NCBI GenBank assembly: GCA_963854835.1
Contig: OY978525.1
Location: 26,559,253 to 26,623,252 of the forward strand
Direction: 5' to 3'
Origin: Megamerina dolium
Taxonomy: Eukaryota; Arthropoda; Insecta; Diptera; Megamerinidae
DNA length: 64,000 bases
Shown: positions 11,808 through 21,572 of the stretch, piece by piece
Position numbering within the stretch: the first letter of the stretch is position 1
Layout: the number at the start of each line of letters is the position of its first letter
Program-made: the position numbers and the translations under genes
The notes under the pieces: generated by a model
What the model saw: the letters and a program-made list of their open reading frames with translations, nothing else
Databases searched by the model: none
Told to the model about the DNA's origin: nothing

Positions 11808-13313
11808 TATACCCTGCATAATGTAATATGCAAGGTATATTCATTTCGGTCAGATATTTTTAACCACTTGAAGGAATCTCGAAGATTTAGACAATTATAT
11901 ATATTCGTGATTAGCGTCGTTTAAATTTTTGATATAACGATGTCCGTCCGTCTGTCTGTCACCTGGCTGGTTCGCACGATAACTTGAGAAAATTTTGAGC
12001 TATTTTAACAAAATTTGGCATAAGTATCCTATGATCCAAGGGTACGGAGGGGATTGATATTGGGCATGATCGGCCAATAGCCACGCCCACACCAATCATT
12101 CAAAGCGACTAACCTCGGAATTTTCAAAGTCTAAGACAGACGGCAGCCTCATTCCGATTTACCGAGTTAATTCGAATTAACTCGGGCATTAACTGCAGCT
12201 AATCCGCATAAACTCTATGAGTTAATTCTCAAAATAAAAGAGGATTAGGGCAATTTGAGATGGCAACACTGCGGAAAATTGTTTATTGTGAATTTTTCTC
12301 CATCCATTTTACAAAATATTAGGTTTGTGCTCAACAAAAAACTTTCAACAATTGTTAACAGTTTTCAACATGAAAAGTGTTGGCGAACAAATAAATCCAG
12401 CTGTCAATTACGAACGGTGAATGTCAATTTACAAGTTTCTGATAGTTTTCAGTTCACGTACTTCTTGTAGATTTTGTCATATCGAGAGTGATAGATGACA
12501 GAAATTGATAGTGATAGTAGTGTAAGTGGACAGACCTAATAAAACAGCAATCAGCCGTTTAGTTAATCCGCAATACTGCCGTCTGTCAGGTTATTATTTT
12601 ATTGGGATTAAGTGCGCCGGTAATTCGGAATTAGGCTGCCGTCTGTCTAGGCTATAACGCGCTTACTTTTTATGGTACCTCCCATACAAAGCGTCTGTAC
12701 TTCTTTTAAATTGAAACAGCTGTAACTTCTGCAATCTTCTGTCTAGAATAACCATAATTAACAATTAGATTAATATGAAAGTCGGAAATAATCTAGCAAA
12801 AAATCAGTGTGCCACGCCCACTCTTTCTTGGGGCTCTCATACAAAGTTGCGGAAATTTAAAAAAAGTTAACTCAGCCCTAACTTACAAACTATTCACTGT
12901 AGAAAAACTAGATTTAAGGTATAGTATTGTAAGAGCAACTAGACTCACAAAAAATGGACCAGCCACACCCACTGTTCATAGTAGCTATCATACAAAATGG
13001 CTTCATTTCTTTTCAGTTGAAACAGTTGTAACTTCGGCAATCTTTTGTCTAGAACAACCATAATTGACACTTGGATTAATATCGTTGTCGGAAATAAAAT
13101 GGCATGAAACGAAATGCCACGCCCACTTCTTAATGGGGCGACCATACAAAGTTAAAAATTTAAACCGTTATAACTTGCGAACTATTCAGTGTAGGGCAAC
13201 CAAATTTAAGGTGTGGATTAATATTGCAAAGTTAATTAGATTTACAAGAAAGAGGAAAGCTACGCACACTTTTTATATAGCTCCCATACTAAGCCTCGGA
13301 ATTATCTCCCATA
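11808..13313 (-). repeat. GGGCGTGG-box repeat element, inverted and lacking its hairpin end
   Basis: It starts TATACCCTGCATAATG at 11808 and is the reverse complement of the element at 13341-14910 over its whole length, apart from a MITE inserted at 12134-12659 with loss of some host sequence. It includes the (CCGT)n-like tract at about 11940-11965 and the 12060-12110 segment whose reverse is at about 14615-14670. It stops at GCCTCGGAATTATC (13313), so about 190 bp of the hairpin-bearing end are missing. The open frames in it are short and not conserved. Confidence 0.8.
12134..12659. mobile_element. MITE, copy 2, with inverted terminal repeats
   Basis: The left end AGACAGACGGCAGCCTCATT and the right end (reverse complement AGACAGACGGCAGCCTAATT) form an inverted repeat that continues into (C)CG(A)TTACCG. 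It is collinear with 7942-8421. It is nested in the GGGCGTGG repeat. There is no ORF with a transposase motif. The superfamily is not determined because the flanks have rearranged and no clear target duplication can be read. Confidence 0.72.
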
Positions 13314-13340
13314 CAAAGTAGTGGAAATAAAAGAAAAAAA

Positions 13341-14910
13341 TCCCCTTACAGTCGGCTGGGGCCGACCAAACTATACCCTGCATATGTAGATTTGTATATA
13401 AAAAGTTTACTCGAATATCCAACTTTTCTTTTATTTCCACTTTTCGAGAAACAATTTTTGCATATACTACTAATTTACACCCGAAATATGGTTGACTTTG
13501 ACGAAGTAAAAGGATTTTAAGATAATTCCGAGGCTTAGTATGGGAGCTATATAAAAAGTGGGCGTGGCTTACCACTTTCTAGTAAATCCAATTAATTTTT
13601 CAATGTTAATCCACACCTTAAATTTGGTGTCCTACGTTGAATAGTTTCTAAGTTATGGTGGTTAACATTTTTGTTTAATTTCCTCAACTTTGTATGGGAG
13701 CCCCAATAAGAAGTGGGCGTGGTACGCAGATTTTTCGCCAGATTATTTCCGACTACGATATTAATTTAAGTGTCAATTATGGTTATTGTAGACATAAGAT
13801 TGCATAAGTTACAGCTGTTTCAATTTAAAATTTGTATGGGGGCTACGATAAACAGTTGGCGTGGTGCGCCCATTTCCTGTGAGTTTAATTGCTTGTACAA
13901 TACTAATCCATACCTTAAATCTCGTTGTCCTAGGCTAAATGGTTTGTAAGCTATGGAGCTTAAAATTTTAGTTTAATTCACTAGACTTTGTATGGGAGAC
14001 CCATGAAGGAGTGGGCGTGGCACACTGATTTTCTGCCAGATTTTTGCCGACTACGATATTAATTTAAGTGTCAATTATGGTTATTCTAGACAGAAGATTG
14101 CCGAAGTTACAGCTGTTTCAATTTAAAATTTGTATGGGGGCTACGATAAACAGTGGGCGTGGTGCGCCCATTTTCTGTGAGCCTAGTTGCTCGTACAATA
14201 CTAATCCACACCTTAAATCTCGTTATTCTACGCTGAATAGTTTGCAAGTTATAACCGGTAACATTTTTTTTAATTTCCGCAACTTTGTATGGGAGACCCA
14301 AAAAGGAGTGGGCGTGGCACATTGATTTTCTGCCATATTATTTCTGACTGCCGTGTTAATCTAAGTGTCAATTATGGTTATTCTAGACAGAAGATTGCCG
14401 AAGTTACAGCAGTTTCAATTTAAAAGAAGTACAGACACTTTGTATGGGAGCTACGCTAGAAAGTAGGCGTGGCTCACCCACTTTTGGCGAGATTATATAG
14501 TAGTATAATATAACTCTATGTGCAAAATATTGTTGTCCCAAGTGGTATATTATGTGAGTTATAGCAAGTTAAAGATTTTGAAAATTTCGAGGTTAGTCGC
14601 TTTGAATGCTTGGTGTGGGCGTGGTTATTGACCGATCATGCCCAATATCAATCCCCTCCGTACCCTTGGATCATAGATTACTTCTGCCAAATTTCATAGA
14701 AATAGCTCAATATTTACTCAAGTTATCGTGCGAACCAGCCAGGTGACAGACAGACGGACGGACGGACGGACGGACATCGTTAAATCGAAAATTTAATCGA
14801 CGCTGATCACGAATATATATCCATGTCTATATCTCCGGAGATTCCTTCAAGTGGACACAAACATCTGACCGAAATGAATATACCATGCATATTGCATTAT
14901 GCAGGGTATA
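13341..14910 (+). repeat. GGGCGTGG-box repeat element, complete copy 1
   Basis: It begins TCCCCTTACA and then a hairpin (GTCGGC at 13351-13356, loop TGGG, GCCGAC at 13361-13366), followed by TATACCCTGCATATG. It ends GCATTATGCAGGGTATA at 14910, so the subterminal TATACCCTGCAT is inverted at the two ends. Inside, a unit with GTATGGGAG...GTGGGCGTGGC...GTCAATTATGGTTATTCTAG...GAAGTTACAGC is repeated in tandem. Box starts are 13560, 13715, 13857, 14013, 14155, 14310 and 14465, so spacings alternate near 155 and 142 bp. A (GACG)n tract lies at about 14748-14775. No protein is encoded. Confidence 0.85.
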
Positions 14911-15949
14911 AAGATGGATATTCGAGCAAACTTTTTATATATACGAGTACATCAACGTATATTTTATTTCTCGTCAGCGTTAGCGTGTGAATAAGAATAA
15001 CTTTGAGTATTTGTACTCGAATTTTTGACGACGATGTCGCCCTGTGCTACAAAAATAGCCAGTCGTTGCAATTATGTTTACAGCTTAAGGTTGTTGTTGT
15101 TGTTTTGTGTTTCTTCTTCTTGTTACATGAGTGTATACATAATTCCTCTCTAGCAGTCCTGTTTTAATTACACCATAGTTGCCGGTACAACAAGCAGATA
15201 ACAGATTGCTGTCACTTGAGATGTCAAAATAATAAATTGCAATGTTCGGGGACAGCTTTTAAAGCACACTTTAAATAATAATATGATTGAACAATGAAAA
15301 ATGCAGCCTTTTGTATAAAATAAATAATATATTCTCATCGAAATTAAGATGATTTAAGCATGTTTTGTTGATTTAAATTTATTTAAATTTTGCAATCACA
15401 ATATTTGCCAATATATTGGACTGATTTTTCGTTATCATATTTCTTTCTCTCCCTCTGAAGGCGCGCTAAAATCTGAAGATAAATTAATAAATTCTATTAG
15501 ATACCTTTTTTGTATAACAAAATAACAATCTCAGTTAAACTTCCATCATATGAGTACACAGTCACGTGTAAAAACACACCCACACCTCTCACCTTAATAA
15601 CCTAACATTCCACCTGCTAATTATATATTGTATTCATATATGCTATTATAATTTATTATGATTATTACCATTCTTTGTTTTTTATTTTTTGCTTGAAACT
15701 ACCGAGGTTACACGGCTTAATTGTCAATATGCTTAACCCCAGAAGTATACATGGATCTTTGTAAATGTGTTTGTATGTATGTATGTATGTATGTCAGTGC
15801 GGTGAGTTAATGCCATAGTTTATTACACTATTGTCACACCTTCTTTGTCCCTCTTGTATTCACTCAAAAAGCGATAAAATGCATTTCCTTCAACAACTCG
15901 TTCTTTTTGTGGCAGTAGTCTTCGTTGTTGTTGTGGTTATTTTGAATTT

Positions 15950-15980
<31 letters not shown>

Positions 15981-17330
15981 GCTAACAAATAACACGCATG
16001 TGATATTTTCCAGGTGTAATTTATTGCCTACTTGCCTGCGCTCACCTAATCGTTGCAGAATAATCACAGCGAGTTATTTTGCTACATACACAAACACGCA
16101 CACACACATAGCATTGGTAGAAATTGTCAAGCCAAGAATTGCGACGAAATGAATTACGAGCACCCAACATTAGTGTCATAATTTTCAAACAACAACAACA
16201 ACAACCATGTGCTACTACTTTTTTTCATTGAAATTTCCACTTGCATTTGTAGCAATTACAATATTATTAGACATTGTTATTGTTATTACTTTTTATTATC
16301 GTTGTTGTTGTTGCTTGGAATTTTTTTCCCTCAACTTTTACGGGCAATTCCATTATTAATATTTAATGGATATAATTGATAGGTACAAGCACTTTTATGA
16401 ACATACATGTGATGAAAAATATGCATACATCCCTGAGATCATGACGTCTATGTAACCTCTGATATAGGATGATGTGGTTGGGGGTAGTGTATTAGTGATA
16501 ATTTGTTGAAATGGATGTGCTCTTTGACCAAGAAGTATAGTTATCTGATTGAATAACTTCAGAAATAGGCGAATTTTACATAAAATTCAATATTTTACTA
16601 GACTAAGGTGGCTCTAAAAGTCAATGAAATCTTAGGGGAAAAAAGCAATAATTATCGATAGCTTTGTATCAATATGAAAGAGTCGGAAACCAAAAAACAA
16701 ACTGTTGTGATGGCTTTTTTGCCTTTGTATGGGACACACGTTGAAATATTCTCACTTTAAACCATCAAAATAGGATGGACTCTTTCAACTTAAAAGGGAT
16801 CGACTCATCCTTTGAATCGTTTTAAAATTTGGATTAGAAATGCACTCCGCATCAAAGAGTGGCCGATTTGAAAGCAAATTGTAATTGTAGAGCATTTCGA
16901 ATGTATACATAGAATGACAGTTAGATAAGTGAGCGACTGTTTGAATAAAATATATTTTTTGCTCCTTTCAGCGCGATAAATTTATTCGTTTTTTATTCTT
17001 TCCAAATAATAGGTCTTCTCAAGATCCTAAAAAAGGTGATTTGTTTCATCGGCGACCCATCATTCTACCCAAATCTCCTACGGCCGAGCAATTTGTTCAG
17101 GTTTGGAAATAGGAAATAGTCGCAGGGGGCGTTGTCATGGCGGAAGAGCTATTTTTCTTTCCCAATGCGGTAATTTTTGCTTCAAATAATAGGATATGTC
17201 TGATGAGATCTTGTTGGCCGACAGATCCAGTTTGGACTTCTTTGGTGTACGTTGACCTAGAGGAGTCCAATGCTTTGACTGGTCGTTGGTCTCTGGTGTA
17301 TTGTGTTGAATCCATGTATTGTGTCTATTA
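14911..17330. other. intergenic DNA with simple repeats
   Basis: No gene is recognised. It contains (GTAT)n at about 15771-15794, a (GCA) run of about ten units at 15951-15979, several GTTGTT/CAACAA tracts (15085-15110, 16185-16205, 16300-16315) and CACACA at about 16090-16110. The frames at 17097-17331 carry no motif I can name. Confidence 0.5.
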
Positions 17331-17351
17331 AATTTTGGACAGTATTAGAAG

Positions 17352-17743
17352 TAGGGCTATGCGATTAATAGTTTAGTCGAACAACGTGATTAATTCAAAT
17401 TATGTTGATTATTTTTCATTAATCAAATAGGAAATTATTCGAATAATCATGATTTTGAATATTTAGAAATTGAAATTATTCGAATAATCAGAATTTTGAT
17501 TAATCGGAATAAAATTATTTGAATAAAATATTCAAATATTTATAAAATTTATTCTAATACAACGTAGATCGATAGATTTCCAAAGCTACCAATCTAAGAA
17601 TGGGTTTTAAATTTCTATTTCCAAATAAAATTTCAAAATCAAATAACCACTAAAAATGAAAAATTTTTTATTATTCAAAGTTCTGATTAATCGAATAATT
17701 CGTATTTTGAATAACCAAAATTTTAATTAATCGCACAACCCTA
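17352..17743. mobile_element. hAT-like MITE, 392 bp
   Basis: Ends are TAGGGCTATGCGATTAATAG on the left and, reverse complemented, TAGGGTTGTGCGATTAATTA on the right. The flanking 8 bp are ATTAGAAG (17344-17351) and ATTAGCAG (17744-17751), a target duplication with one mismatch, the length typical of hAT elements. The interior is an AT-rich array of ATTCGAATAAT-like units in both orientations. There is no ORF. Confidence 0.75.
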
Positions 17744-17835
17744 ATTAGCAGTGATCTACTTATGTTAGCCGGTTTCGAACGGCTTTATACTCCTGAGACA
17801 TCACTTTTTCTGAGCTTTGTCACAGAGCTCTTTTA

Positions 17836-18768
17836 AAGGGTTTTCCATTACGGACATAACAATTTTATCTATTAATAAAACACAGAAATATTTGAGATAT
17901 TGAGTTCAAATTTATTGTGGATATATTGCAAGCATTGTATTTTATGAATGAAATTCGATTTCGGTCATATAACGACCACAAGCCCATTTATAGCGGTCGA
18001 TTCTTTGGACCCAATTTTCCACCACTCTAGCACACATTTCGAGCGGAACGTTGGTAATTTCGCGTTGAATATTGTCCTTGAGCTCGTCTAAAGTTGCTGG
18101 CTTGTTGGCATAGACCAGTGACTTGATAAAGCCCCATAAAAAGAAATCCAATGGTGTTAGATCGCATGAACGCGGGAGCCATTCGACCGGACCATTTCTC
18201 GAAATAACACGTTCACCGAATTTACCTTGCAATAAATCGATTGTGACGTGTGCTGTGTGGCTAGTGGCACCTTCTTGTTGAAATCACATATCGCTGATGT
18301 CAAGTTCATCCAATTCTGCCCACAAATAATCTTCCAACATAGCACGATAGCGCTCTCCATTGACGGTAACATGACGGTCGTTTTCATCCACGAAAAAATA
18401 AGGTCCAATCACACCTCCGGCATGAAAACCGCACCAAACAGTAACTTTTTGCGGGTGCAACGGTGTCTCAAGAAGCACTTGTGGGTTTGTTGCTGACCAA
18501 TAACTCATATTTTGATTATTGACAAAGCCATTGAGACAGAAATGAGCTTCATCGCTAAAGATGATTTTTCGCTCTTAAAGTTGCGACCATCAACTCAGAA
18601 TTTCGGTAGTAATTTTTAATAATTTCCAAACGTTGCTGGCTCGTGAACTTTACCATGATGAAAATGTTGACTTTAACTAACGTTTTGACATTGACAGTTG
18701 ATTAAAAAAGTTTAAGGGTGCGTTCATATAAAGATACGAAATTGTTATGTTCCTAATGGAAACCCCTT
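17836..18768 (-). mobile_element. rosa-like (DD41D) mariner, inactive, 933 bp
   Basis: TA duplications lie at 17834-17835 and 18769-18770, within SINE sequence. Terminal inverted repeats of about 35 bp begin AAGGGTTTTCCATTA on the left and AAGGGGTTTCCATTA on the right, both continuing (C)GGA(C/A)CATAACAATTT-like sequence. The minus-strand transposase remains from about 18590 to 17942. It shows SDEAHFCLNGFV with the first Asp, PQKVTVWCGFHAGGVIGPYFF, FQQEGATSHTA and RSCDLTPLDFFLWG. Counting between the second and third acidic residues gives 41, as in the rosa group. The second Asp is Glu here, and a TGA at about 18287 replaces the residue before FQQ. The N-terminal DNA-binding part is missing. 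Confidence 0.8.
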
Positions 18769-18912
18769 TAGAAGCATTTCATGGCAAATTGTTACTGCCG
18801 GAAGAGTTGCCAATCGTTTCTATATCAAAGTTGTGCTCCAGCTAGGGATTGAATCTGCGATCTACCGATCAGAAGGGCAACGCAATAACTAGTGAGCTAC
18901 GGCATCCACTTC

Positions 18913-19400
18913 ATGACCAAATATTCATGTAAAAGGTTTGCGTTCAATTGAGATGCCTATAGCATCAGCCACCTCACAAACTTGCGCCGAGCGCTCAATG
19001 TTACTTGTGCTGGTGCAACTGCAACGGAATTCAATAAACCACTTCTCAATCATTGAAGTTGATTGTGTAGATTCCCCATAGTATTTATCAAGCCTTTCCG
19101 TGGTTTCTGTGATGGTCTTTAAAGCAAAAAATTACGATTGATGAGAACAAGTAACGCACTTTTTGCCGTTCTCGATCACGTGGTTGTCTTCTTTCAAGAG
19201 ATAGTGTTCCATTCAAGGTTACTACATGGGTAATACAAAAAGTCACTTACTTTTATAACTTCTTCGTAAAAGTCCCTTCAATCCAAAATTTTACGTTATG
19301 TAATGTAAAGTTCCAAGGTCATCACTTAAAGAAACTTTTTTTTGAAGGTTATTACTCACAAGGAATCAAAGAATTGGAAAGCAATAGAGTTAAAAAAAAT
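18913..19400. other. intergenic DNA
   Basis: No gene or named repeat recognised. Confidence 0.45.
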
Positions 19401-20976
19401 CTCCTTACAGTCGGCTGGGGCCGACCAAACTATACCCTGCATATGTAGATTTATATATAAAAAGTTTACTCGAATATCCAACTTTTCTTTTATTTCCACT
19501 TTTCGAGAAACAATTTTTGCATATACTACTAATTTACACCCGAAATGTGGTTGACTTTGACGAAGTAAAAGGATTTTAAGATAATTCCGAGACTTAGTAT
19601 GGGAGCTATATAAAAAGTGGGCGTGGCTTACCACTTTCTAGTAAATCCAATTAATTTTTCAATGTTAATCCACACCTTAAATTTGGTGTCCTACGTTGAA
19701 TAGTTTCTAAGTTATGGTGGTTAACATTTTTGTTTAATTTCCTCAACTTTGTATGGGAGCCCCAATAAGAAGTGGGCGTGGTACTCTGATTTTTCGCCAG
19801 ATTATTTCCGACTACGATATTAATTTAAGTGTCAATTATGGTTATTCTAGACAGAAGATTGCCGAAGTTACAGCTGTTTCAATTTAAAATTTGTATGGGG
19901 GCTACGATAAACACTGGGCGTGGTGCGCCCATTTTCTGTGAGCCTAGTTGCTCGTACAATACTAATCCATACCTTAAATCTCGTTGTCCTACGCTAAATG
20001 GTTTGTAAGTTATGGAGCTTATAATTTTAGTTTAATTCCCTTGACTTTGTATGGGAGACTCATGAACGAGTGCGCGTGGCACTTTGATTTTCTGCCAGAT
20101 TTTTGCTGACTACGATATTAATCTAAGTGTCAATTATGGTTATTCTAGACGGAAGATTGCCGAAGTTACAGCTGTTTCAATTTAAAATTTGTATGGGGGC
20201 TACGATAAACAGTGGGCGTGGTACGCCCATTTTCTGTGAGCCTAGTTGCTCGTACAATACTAATCCACACCTTAAATCTCGTTATTCTACGCTGAATAGT
20301 TTGCAAGTTATAACCGGTAACATTTTTTTAATTTCCGCAACTTTGTATGGGAGACCCAAAAAGGAGTGGGCGTGGCATACTAATTTTCTGCCATATTATT
20401 TTTCACTGCCATGTTAATCAAAGTGTCAATTATGGTTATTCTAGACAGGAGATTGTAGAAGTTACAGCAGTTTCAATTTAAAAGAAGTACAGACACTTTG
20501 TATGGGAGCTACGCTAGAAAGTAGGCGTGGCTCACCCACTTTTGGCGAGGTTATATAGTAGTATAATATAACTCTATGTGCAAAATATTGTTGTCCCAAG
20601 TGGTATATTATGTGAGTTATAGCAAGTTAAAGATTTTGAAAATTTCGAGGTTAGTCGCTTTGAATGCTTGGTGTGGGCGTGGTTATTGACCGATCATGCC
20701 CAATATCAATCCCCTCCGTACCCTTGGATCATAGATTACTTCTGCCGAATTTCATCGAAATAGCTCAATATTTACTCAAGTTATCGTGCGAACCAGCCAG
20801 GTGACAGACAGACGGACGGACGGACGGACGGACGGACGGACATCGTTAAATCGAAAATTTAATCGACGCTGATCACGAATATATATCCATGTCTATATCT
20901 CCGGAGATTCCTTCAAGTGGACACAAACATCTGACCGAAATGAATATACCATGCATATTGCATTATGCAGGGTATA
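19401..20976 (+). repeat. GGGCGTGG-box repeat element, complete copy 2
   Basis: This copy is nearly identical to the one at 13341-14910 from CTCCTTACAG and the GTCGGC/GCCGAC hairpin (19410-19425) to GCATTATGCAGGGTATA at 20976. Its (GACG)n tract (about 20812-20840) is two or three units longer. The high identity along 1.57 kb suggests recent spread or gene conversion. Confidence 0.85.
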
Positions 20977-21004
20977 AAAATACTCGTAAATATGTACATG
21001 GCTC

Positions 21005-21330
21005 TCATAGCCATAGGCCGTGTTTATCTTCCAGTACTGTTTTTCTTGTTAAATTTTGGATAGTATTAGAAGGGGTCTATTAATATTATCCGGTTCCGAA
21101 AGACAGAACCTTTGTGACATAAATTTTTCTGAGCTTTGTCACAGAGCGCTCTGTAAGATGCTTTTCATGGCAAAGTGTTACTATCGGAAGAATTTCCAAT
21201 TGATTGCCGGCAGGTGGGCACTGTTCGAAAGAAAAAAAGGAAAGATATTAAAGTTGTCACAGTCGGGCATTGAACCCTCGACCTACGACTCAGAAGGCTC
21301 ACGCACTAACCACTGAGCTACGGGACCCAC
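21005..21330 (-). repeat. tRNA-derived SINE, diverged
   Basis: The tRNA-like head is at 21330-21255 (plus strand CCACTGAGCTACGGGACCCA and CATTGAACCC). The body is at about 21175-21240 and the GGTTCCGAAAGACAGAACC block at about 21090. The tail is poorly kept. Confidence 0.75.
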
Positions 21331-21572
21331 TAGTCAATTCATTTAATAGGAAACTTCAATTCAAAATTTGTTATAATACAATTAATTTGAGTAGATTTTG
21401 TGCAATAAATTGTTAACAAAATGCATTTATTTTATAGTTCAAAATAGAACAAAACAATTTGAATTATAATGTATTTCAATTGCAACTGTAGATAAATCGA
21501 ATTACAAAACCGCATTTTAATATTGACTAGTAGAAATATGATACAGTATACTGCTATGTTATTAGTTGTTAG

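Larger units (their letters stand above)
17331..18912 (-). repeat. tRNA-derived SINE split by two DNA transposons
   Basis: SINE pieces lie at about 17331-17351 (AAATTTTGGACAGTATTAGA), 17752-17835 (GTTAGCCGGTTTCGAACGGC through TTTGTCACAGAGCTCTTT) and 18769-18912 (GCATTTCATGGCAAATTG through the tRNA-like head GAGCTACGGCATCC). Put in order they are collinear with the uninterrupted copies at 51690 and 61950. Two insertions, 17352-17743 and 17836-18768, account for the gaps. Confidence 0.82.

Noticed and set aside
12809..14325. several 60-100-codon frames in the GGGCGTGG element
   Set aside because: They recur only because the repeat recurs, lie on both strands and have no protein family features.
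17097..17331. possible transposase piece upstream of the split SINE
   Set aside because: Neither strand shows a catalytic or helix-turn-helix motif that I can name.
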